A stretch of 64,000 nt of DNA, taken from assembly GCF_019977755.1 (NCBI RefSeq), contig NZ_AP025145.1, positions 2,170,001 to 2,234,000 on the forward strand, read 5' to 3'. The position numbers were made by a program, and so were the translations under genes. The stretch is from Vibrio penaeicida (lineage in GTDB: Bacteria > Pseudomonadota > Gammaproteobacteria > Enterobacterales > Vibrionaceae). Of this stretch, positions 8,817 through 17,998 are shown in pieces (the stretch's first letter is position 1; the number at the start of each line of letters is the position of its first letter). The notes beneath the pieces were generated by a model. That model worked only from the letters and a program-made list of their open reading frames with translations. It made no database searches and was not told where the DNA came from.

Positions 8817-10346
8817 TCAATTCACTCGATTGATTCGTTCAGCAATAAACTGGGCTTTTGCCCCAAATATAACTTGTACACCATTGGAACCAACGTTAAT
8901 CACACCCATTGCACCAATGTCTTCCAAGCCTTTGGCGTTTACAAGTTTGGTATCCACCACTTCAAGACGAAGACGGGTAATACACGCACTTACAGACGTC
9001 AGGTTTTCTTTGCCACCAAGGAAGTCCAATGTCAGCTTAGTCAGCTGTTCGTCAGTTAAATCTAATTCTTCTTTCGCCTCTTCGCTTCTGCCCGGAGTTT
9101 GCAGATTGAATTTGCGAATAGTGAATCGGAACACCACGTAATAAAGCGCGGCCATTGGCACACCAACCAGCACTGCCGCAAAATAGTTCGTCTCGAACCC
9201 GTTCATGGCAGGCATAATGCCAAGTGTAATGTAATCAATAAACCCAGCCGAGAAAGACTTGGCTAAGTGAGCATCCAGCAAGTACATAAACATGTACGCG
9301 AAGCCGGTACAAAGTGCGTTGAACAAATACAGCAACGGCGAAATAAAGATAAACGCAAACTCAACCGGCTCTGTAATTCCGGTTAGGAAACAAGTAAGGG
9401 CTGCCGAAAATAGGATACCTGCAGCGTATTTTCTCTGGCTGGTTTTGGCTTCGTGGTACATGGCTAAACAGGCAGCGGGTAATGCAAAAAGCATAAGTGG
9501 GAATTCACCCTGCATGAATTTGCCTGCGCCTTGATACGTGGCGGAATCAAAATCCTTCACTCCATCCGCCAACATTTTAAACCAAATAGCCTGATCACCA
9601 TTGACGATTTGACCAGCTTCCGTCGTGAACTCACCAAACGTGAACCAGAAAGACGGATACCAAATGTGGTGTAAGCCTAATGGGATCAGCGCACGCTCTG
9701 TGAATCCAAAAATGAAGGTAGAAAGCGCTTGGTTATCACCGTTAACAACACCCGACAAACCGTCAATCCCACTTTGAACATGCATCCACACGTTAGGCAG
9801 CAATAGCCCAAGTACAAACGCTGCCAAAGCCGTCACAATAGGGACAAATCGCTTACCAGAAAAGAAGCCTAAAAATGCGGGTAATTGAATTGCGTGGAAT
9901 CGGTTATACATGGACGCGGCGAGAATACCCGCTATTAAACCGCCGAATACCCCCATTTGTAAGCTAGGGATGCCCAATACCAGAGCGTACGCTCCGCCTT
10001 CGAGTGCCATTTCTTGTGTCACGCCCGCACTCACACCAATAGTCATGTTCATCACCAGCATCGCGACAACTGCCGCTAGACCCGCAATACCCGACTCTTT
10101 TGAAAGCCCAACCGCGGCCCCAACGGCAAACAACAATGGTAAGTTGCTGAAGATGACATCCCCAGCGCCAACCATGAGTGGAATGCCAAGCTTGTCACCA
10201 AATGCAAGCAATAAACCTGCGGCTGGCAAAATAGAAATTGGGAGCATCAACGCGCGCCCAACAGTTGAAAGTTTTGATACACCCTTCATGAGATACGCAA
10301 AGGGGGATGAGCCTTTATTAGGCTTCATCGCAGCTTCAGTTGTCAT
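8817..10346 (-). CDS. ptsG: Glucose-family PTS permease, fused EIIC and EIIB
   Basis: Sugar-phosphorylating permease of 509 residues. An EIIC membrane domain fills about residues 15-395, with the sugar-site loop GITEPVEFAF, and a C-terminal EIIB domain carries the phospho-acceptor Cys455 in SACITRLR. No EIIA is fused, so phosphate would come from a separate glucose EIIA (Crr). Best fit is glucose/maltose type PtsG; N-acetylglucosamine and MalX-like permeases are close relatives, so the substrate is not certain. Start ATG 10346 has AAGGAA just upstream. A heptanucleotide repeat lies in its promoter region. Confidence 0.85.
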   Translation of the reverse strand: MTTEAAMKPNKGSSPFAYLMKGVSKLSTVGRALMLPISILPAAGLLLAFGDKLGIPLMVGAGDVIFSNLPLLFAVGAAVGLSKESGIAGLAAVVAMLVMNMTIGVSAGVTQEMALEGGAYALVLGIPSLQMGVFGGLIAGILAASMYNRFHAIQLPAFLGFFSGKRFVPIVTALAAFVLGLLLPNVWMHVQSGIDGLSGVVNGDNQALSTFIFGFTERALIPLGLHHIWYPSFWFTFGEFTTEAGQIVNGDQAIWFKMLADGVKDFDSATYQGAGKFMQGEFPLMLFALPAACLAMYHEAKTSQRKYAAGILFSAALTCFLTGITEPVEFAFIFISPLLYLFNALCTGFAYMFMYLLDAHLAKSFSAGFIDYITLGIMPAMNGFETNYFAAVLVGVPMAALYYVVFRFTIRKFNLQTPGRSEEAKEELDLTDEQLTKLTLDFLGGKENLTSVSACITRLRLEVVDTKLVNAKGLEDIGAMGVINVGSNGVQVIFGAKAQFIAERINRVN

Positions 10347-10391
10347 GGTTGTTCCTTATAGTTCTGACCGATAAAACGGGTTATCGATAGA

Positions 10392-10419
10392 TATTGGTTA
10401 TTGGTTATTGGTTATTGGA
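10392..10419. repeat. Four tandem copies of TATTGGT upstream of ptsG
   Basis: Three perfect TATTGGT units and a fourth TATTGGA occupy 10392-10419, about 46-73 bp upstream of the ptsG start. Being non-coding, copy-number slippage would change promoter spacing rather than reading frame. Confidence 0.9.
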
Positions 10420-10481
10420 GATAATGTTCAAAAGCTACTTTACGAATCTGAAGAATTATTGAAGTAGAGAATTGTTAGTGC

Positions 10482-10503
10482 TTTGTAAATAGACACTTAC
10501 AAA
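10482..10503. promoter_or_regulatory. Candidate LysR operator dyad
   Basis: TTTGTAA (10482-10488) and TTACAAA (10497-10503) form an inverted repeat with an 8-nt spacer between ptsG and the LysR gene. The half site CACTTACAAA recurs at 11528-11537, just upstream of the first gene of the module downstream of that LysR gene. Shared half sites at both places suggest binding by the adjacent LysR protein (inference). Confidence 0.45.
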
Positions 10504-10589
10504 TAACGCTCACCAACCTTGCATCTCTGGGTCACTAGGGATATATCTTAATGGCATTAATGCAGCAAAAAACGGGCAAGGAACGCGTA

Positions 10590-11486
10590 ATGAATTTCAA
10601 GCGCATTGAGACATTTGTGCTAGTGGCAACTCTCGGTAGTTTTCGTAAAGCAGCGGAGCAACAGTTCACCACCCAACCAGCAATTTCGACCCGAATTGCA
10701 GGATTGGAAGAAGAGTTGGGCGTAAAGCTGTTCGACAGAGACGCTTCTCCCGTTGTTCTCACAGCCCAAGGTAAAGACCTATTACCTTATGCTGAAAAAA
10801 TGCTCTATATGGCTGAACAAATGCACAAACGTGCCGACATCAGCCGGTTACTTTCAGGAACTCTGCGTTTGGGAGTTTCTGAAACCATTGCACATACTTG
10901 GCTAACCGATTTTCTCAAAGTACTTCATCATGAGCTGCCTAACCTTGATGTGGATATGACGGTTGATGTCACGGGAAACTTGAAGAATAGCTTGCTTGAT
11001 CGGTCACTGGATTTGGCTTTTTTAATGGGGCCGGTTCCCGAACCTGGGATTACCAATCACGACCTTTGCCAATTTCCATTGGTATGGGTCGCGAGCACCG
11101 ACCTGCCTTTGCCAGAAAAAACTTTGTCGCTAGAAGAAATGGTTCAATACCCGATCATTACATACGCTCGCAACACGCAACCCTTTTCCGAGATCAGTGA
11201 AAAATTCATGCAGATAGATGGGCTCCCCGCGCGTTTTTTCTCGTCCAGTTCACTGTCTGCCTGCCTTAAGCTCACCCAAGATCAAATTGGCATTTCCACT
11301 TTGCCACTGGCGACAGTCTCTTCCGATATTAAACGCGGGATACTCAAAAAATTGGATGCTCACTGGGAACCCTCTGCTTTAGCCTTTACCGCTTCGTATC
11401 CTTCGGTTGCATTTAACAGTGCGGCTGAACTTGCCGCAGAGATTGCGGTGAAAGTGGCAGAGAAATTTGAACAGGGTGATAAATAA
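10590..11486 (+). CDS. LysR-family regulator of the 5-oxoproline module
   Basis: Standard LysR architecture, 298 residues: N-terminal winged helix (FVLVATLGSFRKAAEQQFTTQPAISTRIAGLEEELG in the helix-turn-helix region, not shown whole elsewhere) and a periplasmic-binding-like effector domain. Start was set at ATG 10590 (MNFKRIET), which has AAGGA 8 nt before; an in-frame ATG at 10551 would add 13 residues atypical of the family. It lies 96 bp before the DUF1445-TRAP-pxp genes in the same direction and is the natural candidate to control them. Effector unknown; 5-oxoproline or a related compound is a guess from context. Confidence 0.85.
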   Translation: MNFKRIETFVLVATLGSFRKAAEQQFTTQPAISTRIAGLEEELGVKLFDRDASPVVLTAQGKDLLPYAEKMLYMAEQMHKRADISRLLSGTLRLGVSETIAHTWLTDFLKVLHHELPNLDVDMTVDVTGNLKNSLLDRSLDLAFLMGPVPEPGITNHDLCQFPLVWVASTDLPLPEKTLSLEEMVQYPIITYARNTQPFSEISEKFMQIDGLPARFFSSSSLSACLKLTQDQIGISTLPLATVSSDIKRGILKKLDAHWEPSALAFTASYPSVAFNSAAELAAEIAVKVAEKFEQGDK

Positions 11487-11582
11487 AATTTATACCAGTA
11501 AGTAAAAAACCATAATTGGACTTTATGCACTTACAAAGCAACACTTGCGTTACATTTCTTTAACAATGGACTGCTTTGCGAA

Positions 11583-12404
11583 ATGCCAAATACACACTCT
11601 AAGCCTTCAGCCTATAAGACTCAGTTACTTGCTCAAGCGTCTGAAGTAAGAAAAAAAATCCGACTTGGAAAATTCAACCAGCCAACCAGTGGTGTCGCCT
11701 CTGGGCTGGTTCAAGGCAATATCGTGATACTACCGCAAGAGTGGGCAAACGACTTTTTACGGTTTTGCCAAAACAATCCTGCCGCTTGCCCGCTAATTGC
11801 CGTTTCTCAGCCCGGGCATCCTCTGTTGTCCGATCTTGGTGAAGACATCGACATAAGAACGGATGTGCCAGAGTTCAAGGTATTTCGACACGGGGAACAC
11901 GCAGAAACCGTTACCGACATTAACAGCCTTTGGCAGTCAGATTTTGTCACGTTTGTACTCGGATGCTCATTTTCATTCGAAGATGCACTTGAGCGCGCAG
12001 GGCTTACCGTGAGAAACATCGAATCCCAAACCAATGTTTCTATGTACAAAACCAATATTCAAACCACGCCAAGTGGCCGGTTTCACGGCAATATGGTGGT
12101 GTCCATGCGCCCATTTGTGGCATCAGATGCAATCCGCGCCATCCAAGTCACCTCCCGCTTGCCTAAAGCACACGGCGCCCCCGTCCACATTGGCGACCCA
12201 GCCCTGATAGGGATCGATGATCTATCACAGCCTGACTTTGGTGATGCCGTCGACGTACACCAACACGAACTTCCTATTTTTTGGGCTTGTGGCGTAACAC
12301 CGCAAGTGGCGATCGCCAATGCAAAACCCCCCATTGCGATCACCCATGTACCCGGAAAAATGCTCATCACAGATTGCCTAAACGATGAACTGGCAGTGCT
12401 GTAG
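11583..12404 (+). CDS. DUF1445 putative hydro-lyase / D-glutamate cyclase-like protein
   Basis: A 273-residue cytosolic protein that I recognise as DUF1445 (annotated putative hydro-lyase) from blocks such as [24 protein letters not shown] and [10 protein letters not shown] mammalian relative is a D-glutamate cyclase making 5-oxo-D-proline, and bacterial members often sit with pxpABC, as here. That supports a role in D-glutamate/5-oxoproline interconversion, but the reaction is inferred. The ribosome site before ATG 11583 is weak. The stop codon lies inside a perfect 14-bp palindrome (12402-12415). Confidence 0.8.
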   Translation: MPNTHSKPSAYKTQLLAQASEVRKKIRLGKFNQPTSGVASGLVQGNIVILPQEWANDFLRFCQNNPAACPLIAVSQPGHPLLSDLGEDIDIRTDVPEFKVFRHGEHAETVTDINSLWQSDFVTFVLGCSFSFEDALERAGLTVRNIESQTNVSMYKTNIQTTPSGRFHGNMVVSMRPFVASDAIRAIQVTSRLPKAHGAPVHIGDPALIGIDDLSQPDFGDAVDVHQHELPIFWACGVTPQVAIANAKPPIAITHVPGKMLITDCLNDELAVL

Positions 12405-12459
12405 CTGATCAGCTATTACTTAAGCTACTAATTAAGCGATATAAATGGAGATTAACATC

Positions 12460-13431
12460 ATGAAATGGATAGCAAAAACCGCAGCCACGTTACTTATCAG
12501 TGGATTAGCCGCTCACAATGCGATTGCCGCTAAGTGGCACATGCCAACACCTTACGGGGATGGTCACTTACCTACTCAAATCGCTTATCAGTTCGCGAAA
12601 GACATCAAAAGCTATACCGATGGTGATGTCGATATCACAGTATATTCTGGTGCATCTTTGATGAAACACCCTGAGATTCCACGCGCAGTGCGCACTGGCC
12701 AAGTTCAGCTTGGGGAAGTGTTCATCGGAATCATGGGAAACACGCACCCAATCTTTAAACACGACAACATTCCTTTCCTTGCGACCAATTACGACCAAGC
12801 CAAGAAGTTATGGTTAGCCGCTAAACCAGAAGTTGAAAAGCAACTCAGCAAAGAAGGGTTGATGCTTCTGTACACTGTGCCGTGGCCAGCACAAAGCCTT
12901 TACACGAAGAAACCCGTTCAATCGTTAGCTGATCTACAAGGCAGTAAGATGCGCGCCTACAGCCCATCCACATCGCGCCTTGCTGATTTGATGAATACCA
13001 CCCCGACGACTGTTCAGTTACCGGACATTCCGCAAGCATTCAGCACCGGCATTATTGATGCAATGATCACCTCTCCATCAACAGGCGCAAATGGGCAAGC
13101 ATGGGATTACCTAAGCCACTTCACAGAAGTAAAAGCTTGGATTCCTAAAAACTTCGTTGTTGTAAACAAGCGCGCGTTCAAACGCCTAGATAAAGACACT
13201 CAGAAGAGCATTCTTACGGCGGCTGAAAAAGCAGAAACATCGGCGTGGGATCTCGTTGTAGAGCGTGAAGCTCGTGATACTGCCATCCTTGCAGACAACG
13301 GCATCAAAGTAACGCAGCCATCAGAGAAATTGCTGTCTGAGCTGAAAGAGATTGGCGTCACCATGACGAAAGAATGGGAACAAGAAGCCCCTTCAGAAGT
13401 AAAAACGGTGCTAGACAGATATAACCAATAA
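12460..13431 (+). CDS. TRAP transporter substrate-binding protein (DctP family)
   Basis: Periplasmic binding protein, 323 residues, with a signal peptide (MKWIAKTAATLLISGLAAHN, cleavage near AIAA-K). DctP-family features include KHPEIPRAVRTGQVQLGEV and LADLQGSKMRAYSPS with the binding-site arginine. ATG 12460 was preferred over 12445 because GGAG lies 10 nt before it. It begins the TRAP set P-Q-M. Substrate is likely 5-oxoproline or a close analogue because pxpABC follow in the same run; this is inference. Confidence 0.88.
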   Translation: MKWIAKTAATLLISGLAAHNAIAAKWHMPTPYGDGHLPTQIAYQFAKDIKSYTDGDVDITVYSGASLMKHPEIPRAVRTGQVQLGEVFIGIMGNTHPIFKHDNIPFLATNYDQAKKLWLAAKPEVEKQLSKEGLMLLYTVPWPAQSLYTKKPVQSLADLQGSKMRAYSPSTSRLADLMNTTPTTVQLPDIPQAFSTGIIDAMITSPSTGANGQAWDYLSHFTEVKAWIPKNFVVVNKRAFKRLDKDTQKSILTAAEKAETSAWDLVVEREARDTAILADNGIKVTQPSEKLLSELKEIGVTMTKEWEQEAPSEVKTVLDRYNQ

Positions 13432-13442
13432 TACATTACCTT

Positions 13443-13464
13443 AAGGCTCTGTTTTCAGGGCCTT
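13443..13464 (+). terminator. Attenuator-like hairpin between dctP and dctQ
   Basis: AAGGCTCTG and CAGGGCCTT form a 9-bp stem (one G-U) with a TTTT loop, then TCTTTG. A leaky terminator here would give more binding protein than membrane subunits, a common need in TRAP operons. A 12-nt dyad GGTCTGTAGACC (13477-13488) and the palindrome AATACTTCGAAGTATT (13490-13505) follow. Confidence 0.55.
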
Positions 13465-13521
13465 TCTTTGAACTAGGGTCTGTAGACCTAATACTTCGAA
13501 GTATTGCTGTGGGGTTTTTCA

Positions 13522-14028
13522 GTGAATACGTTTAAACACACTCTTTATATGCTGTCTGGCTACTCATCTGGGTTGTGCATCGTTCTGATGATGCTGATCA
13601 TTTTGGCACAGGTAGTGGGTCGCTTTTTTGGGTTTATTGTGCCGTCAGCCGAAGATTTTTCCGGCTACGCTTTGGCGGCATCCACTTTTTTTGGGCTTGC
13701 ATACGCATTTCGGGAAGGTGGACACATTCGCGTTACGTTGGTGATTCAACGTTTACCTGAACGCGTTCAACACTATCAAGAAACGTTCATCCTTATTTTT
13801 GCTTTTCTCTTGGTGACTTTTATGAGCTTTTACTGCGCCCATATGGTGTGGGAATCCTACGATTTTGAAGAAGTCACCCATGGCTACATTCCGATTCCGT
13901 TGTGGATACCGCAAGTGCCTGTTGCACTTGGCATGTTTGGTCTTAATTTGGCTGTTCTCGATAACCTCATTTTGACATTGAAAGGGCAAGCGCCAACTTA
14001 CAAAGCCCACGAAGGCGAGACGGAGTAA
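13522..14028 (+). CDS. TRAP transporter small membrane subunit (DctQ family)
   Basis: A 168-residue protein with four membrane helices, typical of DctQ. GTG 13522 (VNTFKHTLYMLSGY) was chosen as start because GGGG at 13511-13514 is well spaced; TTG 13504 would add six residues without a site. It ends 12 bp before the large subunit, with which it forms the ion-coupled membrane complex. Confidence 0.85.
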   Translation: MNTFKHTLYMLSGYSSGLCIVLMMLIILAQVVGRFFGFIVPSAEDFSGYALAASTFFGLAYAFREGGHIRVTLVIQRLPERVQHYQETFILIFAFLLVTFMSFYCAHMVWESYDFEEVTHGYIPIPLWIPQVPVALGMFGLNLAVLDNLILTLKGQAPTYKAHEGETE

Positions 14029-14040
14029 GGAAAAGCACTC

Positions 14041-15348
14041 ATGGATATTTCTGTTATTTCTATTATCTTAGCGCTCACCATGATCCTAATGCTCGCGGCT
14101 GGGATATGGGTGTCGCTTGCCTTAATTGGCGTTGGTGTTCTCGGTTTGTACATGACGGGGAATGAACAAATCGGTTTGTTGTTCGCTACCTCAAGTTGGG
14201 GTGGAAGCACCAGTTGGTCACTCACGGCTTTGCCGATGTTTATTTGGATGGGGGAGCTGCTGTTTAGAACTCGCCTGTCTGAAGATCTCTTTAAAGGGCT
14301 TGCCCCGTGGTTAAGTGGTTTTCCGGGTAAGCTCTTACACGTTAACGTACTGAGCTGTGGTATTTTCGCTGCGGTATCGGGGTCATCAGCCGCGACAGCG
14401 GCAACCATTGGTCGCATGACACTGCCCGAACTCAAAGCCCAAGGTTACAGCGAAAAAATGGCCATTGGCACGCTTGCGGGTTCTGGCACTTTGGGCTTAC
14501 TGATCCCACCTTCTATCATTTTGATCGTTTATGGTGTGGCCGCAGAAGTGTCCATTGGTCGGCTTTTCATCGCAGGAGCCCTACCCGGACTTATGCTGGT
14601 GTTAATGTTTATGGGCTACACCGCAGTATGGGCACTACTCAATAAAGACGGGCTTCCTGCTCACAGTAAAGAGAGCGTGTCTTTCACCGTTAAATTGGCG
14701 GCGCTGAAAAAGCTCCTGCCTATCGTAAGCCTTATCTTGTTCGTACTCGGCTCAATATACGGTGGACTAACGACACCAACCGAAGCGGCTGCGCTGGGTG
14801 TCTTTGGCGCACTCATTCTGGCGTGGACGACGGGTTCTTTATCGCTGAACAACTTTCTTGATAGCTTGCTCGGCGCGGTAAAAAGTTCCTGTATGATTGG
14901 GCTGATTCTGGTTGGCGCGCACTTTCTGACACTGGCAATGGGCTTTTTGGGTATTCCTCGCGCATTGGCTGAATGGATCGCGACGTTTACTCTGTCTCCG
15001 TTTGAATTACTTATCTACCTAACGGTGCTGTTCGTTATTCTAGGGTGTTTTTTGGATGGCATCTCAGTTGTTGTGTTAACCGTCGCAGTTGTCATGCCGA
15101 TGGTGCAACAAGCTGGCATCGACTTGTTGTGGTTTGGTATATTCATTGTATTGGTTGTCGAAATGTCACAAATTACCCCGCCAGTTGGGTTTAACTTATT
15201 TGTCATTCAGGCACTCACAGGTAAAGACATACTCTATGTGGCTCGCGCTGCGCTGCCCTTTTTCCTATTGATTTTAGTTGGTTTGGTAATGATCACCGTA
15301 TTCCCAGAAATCGTGACTTACTTACCCACCACCATGACACAAAGATAA
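14041..15348 (+). CDS. TRAP transporter large membrane subunit (DctM family)
   Basis: A 435-residue multi-helix permease with DctM blocks such as AVSGSSAATAATIGRM, GTLGLLIPPSIILIVYG and TPTEAAALGVFGA. It carries out Na+-coupled transport together with the P and Q proteins just upstream. The pxpA gene starts 42 bp downstream, tying uptake to 5-oxoprolinase. The ligand class is inferred from context only. Confidence 0.92.
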   Translation: MDISVISIILALTMILMLAAGIWVSLALIGVGVLGLYMTGNEQIGLLFATSSWGGSTSWSLTALPMFIWMGELLFRTRLSEDLFKGLAPWLSGFPGKLLHVNVLSCGIFAAVSGSSAATAATIGRMTLPELKAQGYSEKMAIGTLAGSGTLGLLIPPSIILIVYGVAAEVSIGRLFIAGALPGLMLVLMFMGYTAVWALLNKDGLPAHSKESVSFTVKLAALKKLLPIVSLILFVLGSIYGGLTTPTEAAALGVFGALILAWTTGSLSLNNFLDSLLGAVKSSCMIGLILVGAHFLTLAMGFLGIPRALAEWIATFTLSPFELLIYLTVLFVILGCFLDGISVVVLTVAVVMPMVQQAGIDLLWFGIFIVLVVEMSQITPPVGFNLFVIQALTGKDILYVARAALPFFLLILVGLVMITVFPEIVTYLPTTMTQR

Positions 15349-15390
15349 TCGAATCTGCGTTTTTAAAAGACATCGTTTAAGAGACAAAAC

Positions 15391-16125
15391 ATGAAACTGA
15401 ATTGCGATATGGGTGAGTCCTTTGGCGGTTGGGCCAAAGGACAGGATTCTCACGTCATGCCTTTTATCGACATGGCAAACATTGCGTGTGGTTTTCACGC
15501 TTCAGACCCACTGACCATGGACAAAACTGTTCGCATGGCCGTCGAGAACAACGTAAAAATTGGTGCGCACCCTGGCTACCCCGATCTGATTGGGTTTGGG
15601 CGTCGCAACATGGATATTGCACCTCAAGAGCTTGAAGCCATATTGATTTACCAAATTGGCGCTCTGGATGCGATTTGCCAAAAGCACGGCACTGAAGTCA
15701 GCTACATCAAACCTCACGGTGCAATGTACAACCAGATGATGAAAGACAAAACCATTCTGTCGACTATCATGAAAACGGTTCGTAAAGTTCGTCCCCTTTG
15801 CCCGCTAGTAGTGATGGCAACCCCAAATAACGACATTATTCGAGCCATGGCTCAAGAACACGGTATTGAGGTGTGGTTTGAAGCATTTTCTGATCGGGCA
15901 TACGACGATCAAGGCTACCTCGTTTCGCGCAATGAAGCGGGCTCGGTTTACACCGATTTCACCAGCATCAAAAATCAAATCTGCCAAATCATCGAAGAAG
16001 GCTGCGTGACGACGATTACCGGCAAAAAGCTCTCTATAGATGTAGATACCATCTGTATTCACGGAGACGGCGAGCACGCTGCCAGCGTGAGTGAAGCGGC
16101 GGCAGTAATGAGGAGAGCCAACTGA
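15391..16125 (+). CDS. pxpA: 5-oxoprolinase subunit A (LamB/YcsF family)
   Basis: A 244-residue cytosolic protein opening with the family signature KLNCDMGESFG and containing GAHPGYPDLIGFGRR and SYIKPHGAMYNQM. PxpA with PxpB and PxpC forms ATP-dependent 5-oxoprolinase, which opens 5-oxo-L-proline to L-glutamate. Its stop overlaps the start of pxpB (TGATG, ATG at 16125), so the subunits are translationally coupled. Confidence 0.93.
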   Translation: MKLNCDMGESFGGWAKGQDSHVMPFIDMANIACGFHASDPLTMDKTVRMAVENNVKIGAHPGYPDLIGFGRRNMDIAPQELEAILIYQIGALDAICQKHGTEVSYIKPHGAMYNQMMKDKTILSTIMKTVRKVRPLCPLVVMATPNNDIIRAMAQEHGIEVWFEAFSDRAYDDQGYLVSRNEAGSVYTDFTSIKNQICQIIEEGCVTTITGKKLSIDVDTICIHGDGEHAASVSEAAAVMRRAN

Positions 16126-16817
16126 TGCGCATAGAGCCGGTCAATGAAATGACCTGTATCGTGTATTTTGGCGACCAAATTAACGAACAAATCGCACAAC
16201 AAATAAGCTGGGCGATCAACCGAATACACGAAAGTCTTGGCGACATTGTGATCGACATTATTCCGTCTTACACCTCCATTTTGGTGTGTTATGACGTCAA
16301 TAAAACCGATCGATTCAACATCATTGCCAATCTAAAGAGTGCGCTTCGTGGATCGAGTTCTACCAATACAAAAACTCAGTCTTCACACGTTGTAGACCTA
16401 CCCGTTTACTATGGCGATGAGGTCGCTCTGGATTTACAAGATATTTGCGATCACCATAAGCTGAGTAAAAGTGAAGTCATCCAAATCCATAGCGATAAGA
16501 TCTATCAAGTTTATGCCATTGGATTTAGCCCCGGCTTTGCCTATTTGGGAACAACAGATGAACGCATCACCATGCCACGCAAATCCACACCTCGTTTAAA
16601 AGTCCCCACGGGCAGCGTTGGTGTGGCGGATAACCAAACAGCAATTTACCCAAGCTCCACACCCGGTGGTTGGCAAATAGTGGGTCGAACACCGCTCAAG
16701 ATGATTGATTGGGAAAGTGACTCTCTGGCTCGTGTTGCAGTCGGCAATCAAGTGCGATTTCGCCCCATAACTCGCGAAGAATTTTTAGACTTAGGAGGGC
16801 AGTTCGATGAGCTTTGA
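16125..16817 (+). CDS. pxpB: 5-oxoprolinase subunit B (allophanate hydrolase subunit 1-like)
   Basis: A 230-residue KipI/AHS1-family protein with GFSPGFAYLGTTD, PRKSTPRLKVPTGSVGVA and YPSSTPGGWQIVGRT, all standard blocks. In the PxpABC complex it helps with ATP use and ring opening. It overlaps pxpA by one base and pxpC by 11 bases, as is usual for this operon. Confidence 0.93.
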   Translation: MRIEPVNEMTCIVYFGDQINEQIAQQISWAINRIHESLGDIVIDIIPSYTSILVCYDVNKTDRFNIIANLKSALRGSSSTNTKTQSSHVVDLPVYYGDEVALDLQDICDHHKLSKSEVIQIHSDKIYQVYAIGFSPGFAYLGTTDERITMPRKSTPRLKVPTGSVGVADNQTAIYPSSTPGGWQIVGRTPLKMIDWESDSLARVAVGNQVRFRPITREEFLDLGGQFDEL

Positions 16818-17727
16818 AGTCATTAATCCGGGGCTGCTTGCATTGATTCAAGATCTCGGCCGCTTCGGGTACCAACACATGGGTATTACCACGGGCGGCC
16901 CTATGGACGAACATGCTTTTTGTTGGGCAAATCGAATACTTGATAACCCTCAAAATGCGCCGCAGCTTGAAATAACATTTGGCAAGCTTACTTTAAAGGC
17001 ACTCGCAGATACTTGTATTGCGATAACAGGCGCAGACTTAAACGCCAGAATCGGCGATAAAAAAATTCAGCCTTGGAATACGTATCGAATTCAAAAAGGC
17101 GATACCCTAAATTTTGATTCTCCTAAAAACGGCTTACGCGCTTATTTAGCGGTTAAGGGTGGTTTTATAATCGACCTGCAACTCGATAGCGCATCAACGG
17201 TATCACGAGAGAAAATCGGCGGTATTGAAAATGGACGCGCGTTAAAACAAGGGGATGTTCTCCGGTTTACCCCGTGTAAAGACGACATCAAAATTCGGAC
17301 ACCAAAATGGGCGATCCCCGACTATACAGCACCACTGGAATTGGGCGTGATGCTCGGATACCAGTACAGAGATTTTCCCAATAACGACATCATGACTCTG
17401 TTTTCCACCGCTTATGAAGTCTCGTCCAACATTGATCGAATGGGCTACCGGCTTTCTGGTCAAGCCATTCGCTGCAATCGAGATGGCATTATTTCAGAAG
17501 GCATTGCCTACGGTGCAATACAGATTCCTAAAGATGGGCAACCCATCGTGCTCATGAGAGACAGGCAAACTATCGGGGGCTACCCCAAAATAGGGTGTTT
17601 AAGCGCATTAGGGGCTGGTCAGCTCGCGCAGCGCGCCCCTGGTAGCCAAATTAGTTTTTACCAAATGGACGTTGGAGAAGCAGAGGCGCAGCGCGTCATC
17701 TTCAATCGAGTCATGCAAACTAAATAG
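16807..17727 (+). CDS. pxpC: 5-oxoprolinase subunit C (biotin-dependent carboxyltransferase-like)
   Basis: A 306-residue KipA/AHS2-family protein: VINPGLLALIQDLGRFGYQ opening, GGPMDEHAFCWANRIL, and GYPKIGCLSALGAGQLAQ near the end. It completes the 5-oxoprolinase. A strong AGGAGG (16795-16800) lies inside the end of pxpB. It is the last gene of the module; the next gene is 270 bp away. Confidence 0.93.
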   Translation: MSFEVINPGLLALIQDLGRFGYQHMGITTGGPMDEHAFCWANRILDNPQNAPQLEITFGKLTLKALADTCIAITGADLNARIGDKKIQPWNTYRIQKGDTLNFDSPKNGLRAYLAVKGGFIIDLQLDSASTVSREKIGGIENGRALKQGDVLRFTPCKDDIKIRTPKWAIPDYTAPLELGVMLGYQYRDFPNNDIMTLFSTAYEVSSNIDRMGYRLSGQAIRCNRDGIISEGIAYGAIQIPKDGQPIVLMRDRQTIGGYPKIGCLSALGAGQLAQRAPGSQISFYQMDVGEAEAQRVIFNRVMQTK

Positions 17728-17998
17728 CAGTCTGATAAAAGCCCCGAGCTAGGATTAAAACGGGAAAGGCGCCACCATCTACTCCTCGGTCTTTGACAGC
17801 GTTACCTCAAAGACCGCGGGTTGGTCATATGGGGCGTGGTAGATTTCATCGCCAGAATTGACTTCCTAGACCTGCAAGGCAACCCGCAAACATCAAAAGT
17901 TTTGACTGAATATATTTCCATTTTTATTTAAATTTTCGCGTGTAAAACAGAGTAAATGATCTAAAATGCAGAGGCCCAACATTGCCTTGTGAACCATT
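17728..17998. other. Gene-poor gap with a strong 10-bp hairpin
   Basis: No convincing reading frame. The only clear element is an inverted repeat, CGGTCTTTGA (17787-17796) and TCAAAGACCG (17807-17816), with a 10-nt loop and no T-tract. It could stabilise the 3' end of the pxp message. The following 60 bp are Arg-codon rich in one frame but broken by stops, so any ancestral gene is gone. Confidence 0.5.

Noticed and set aside
9910..10374. 154-aa plus-strand reading frame inside the PTS gene
   Set aside because: Antisense shadow of a well-recognised membrane protein; Ala/Pro-rich composition is a product of the opposite strand.
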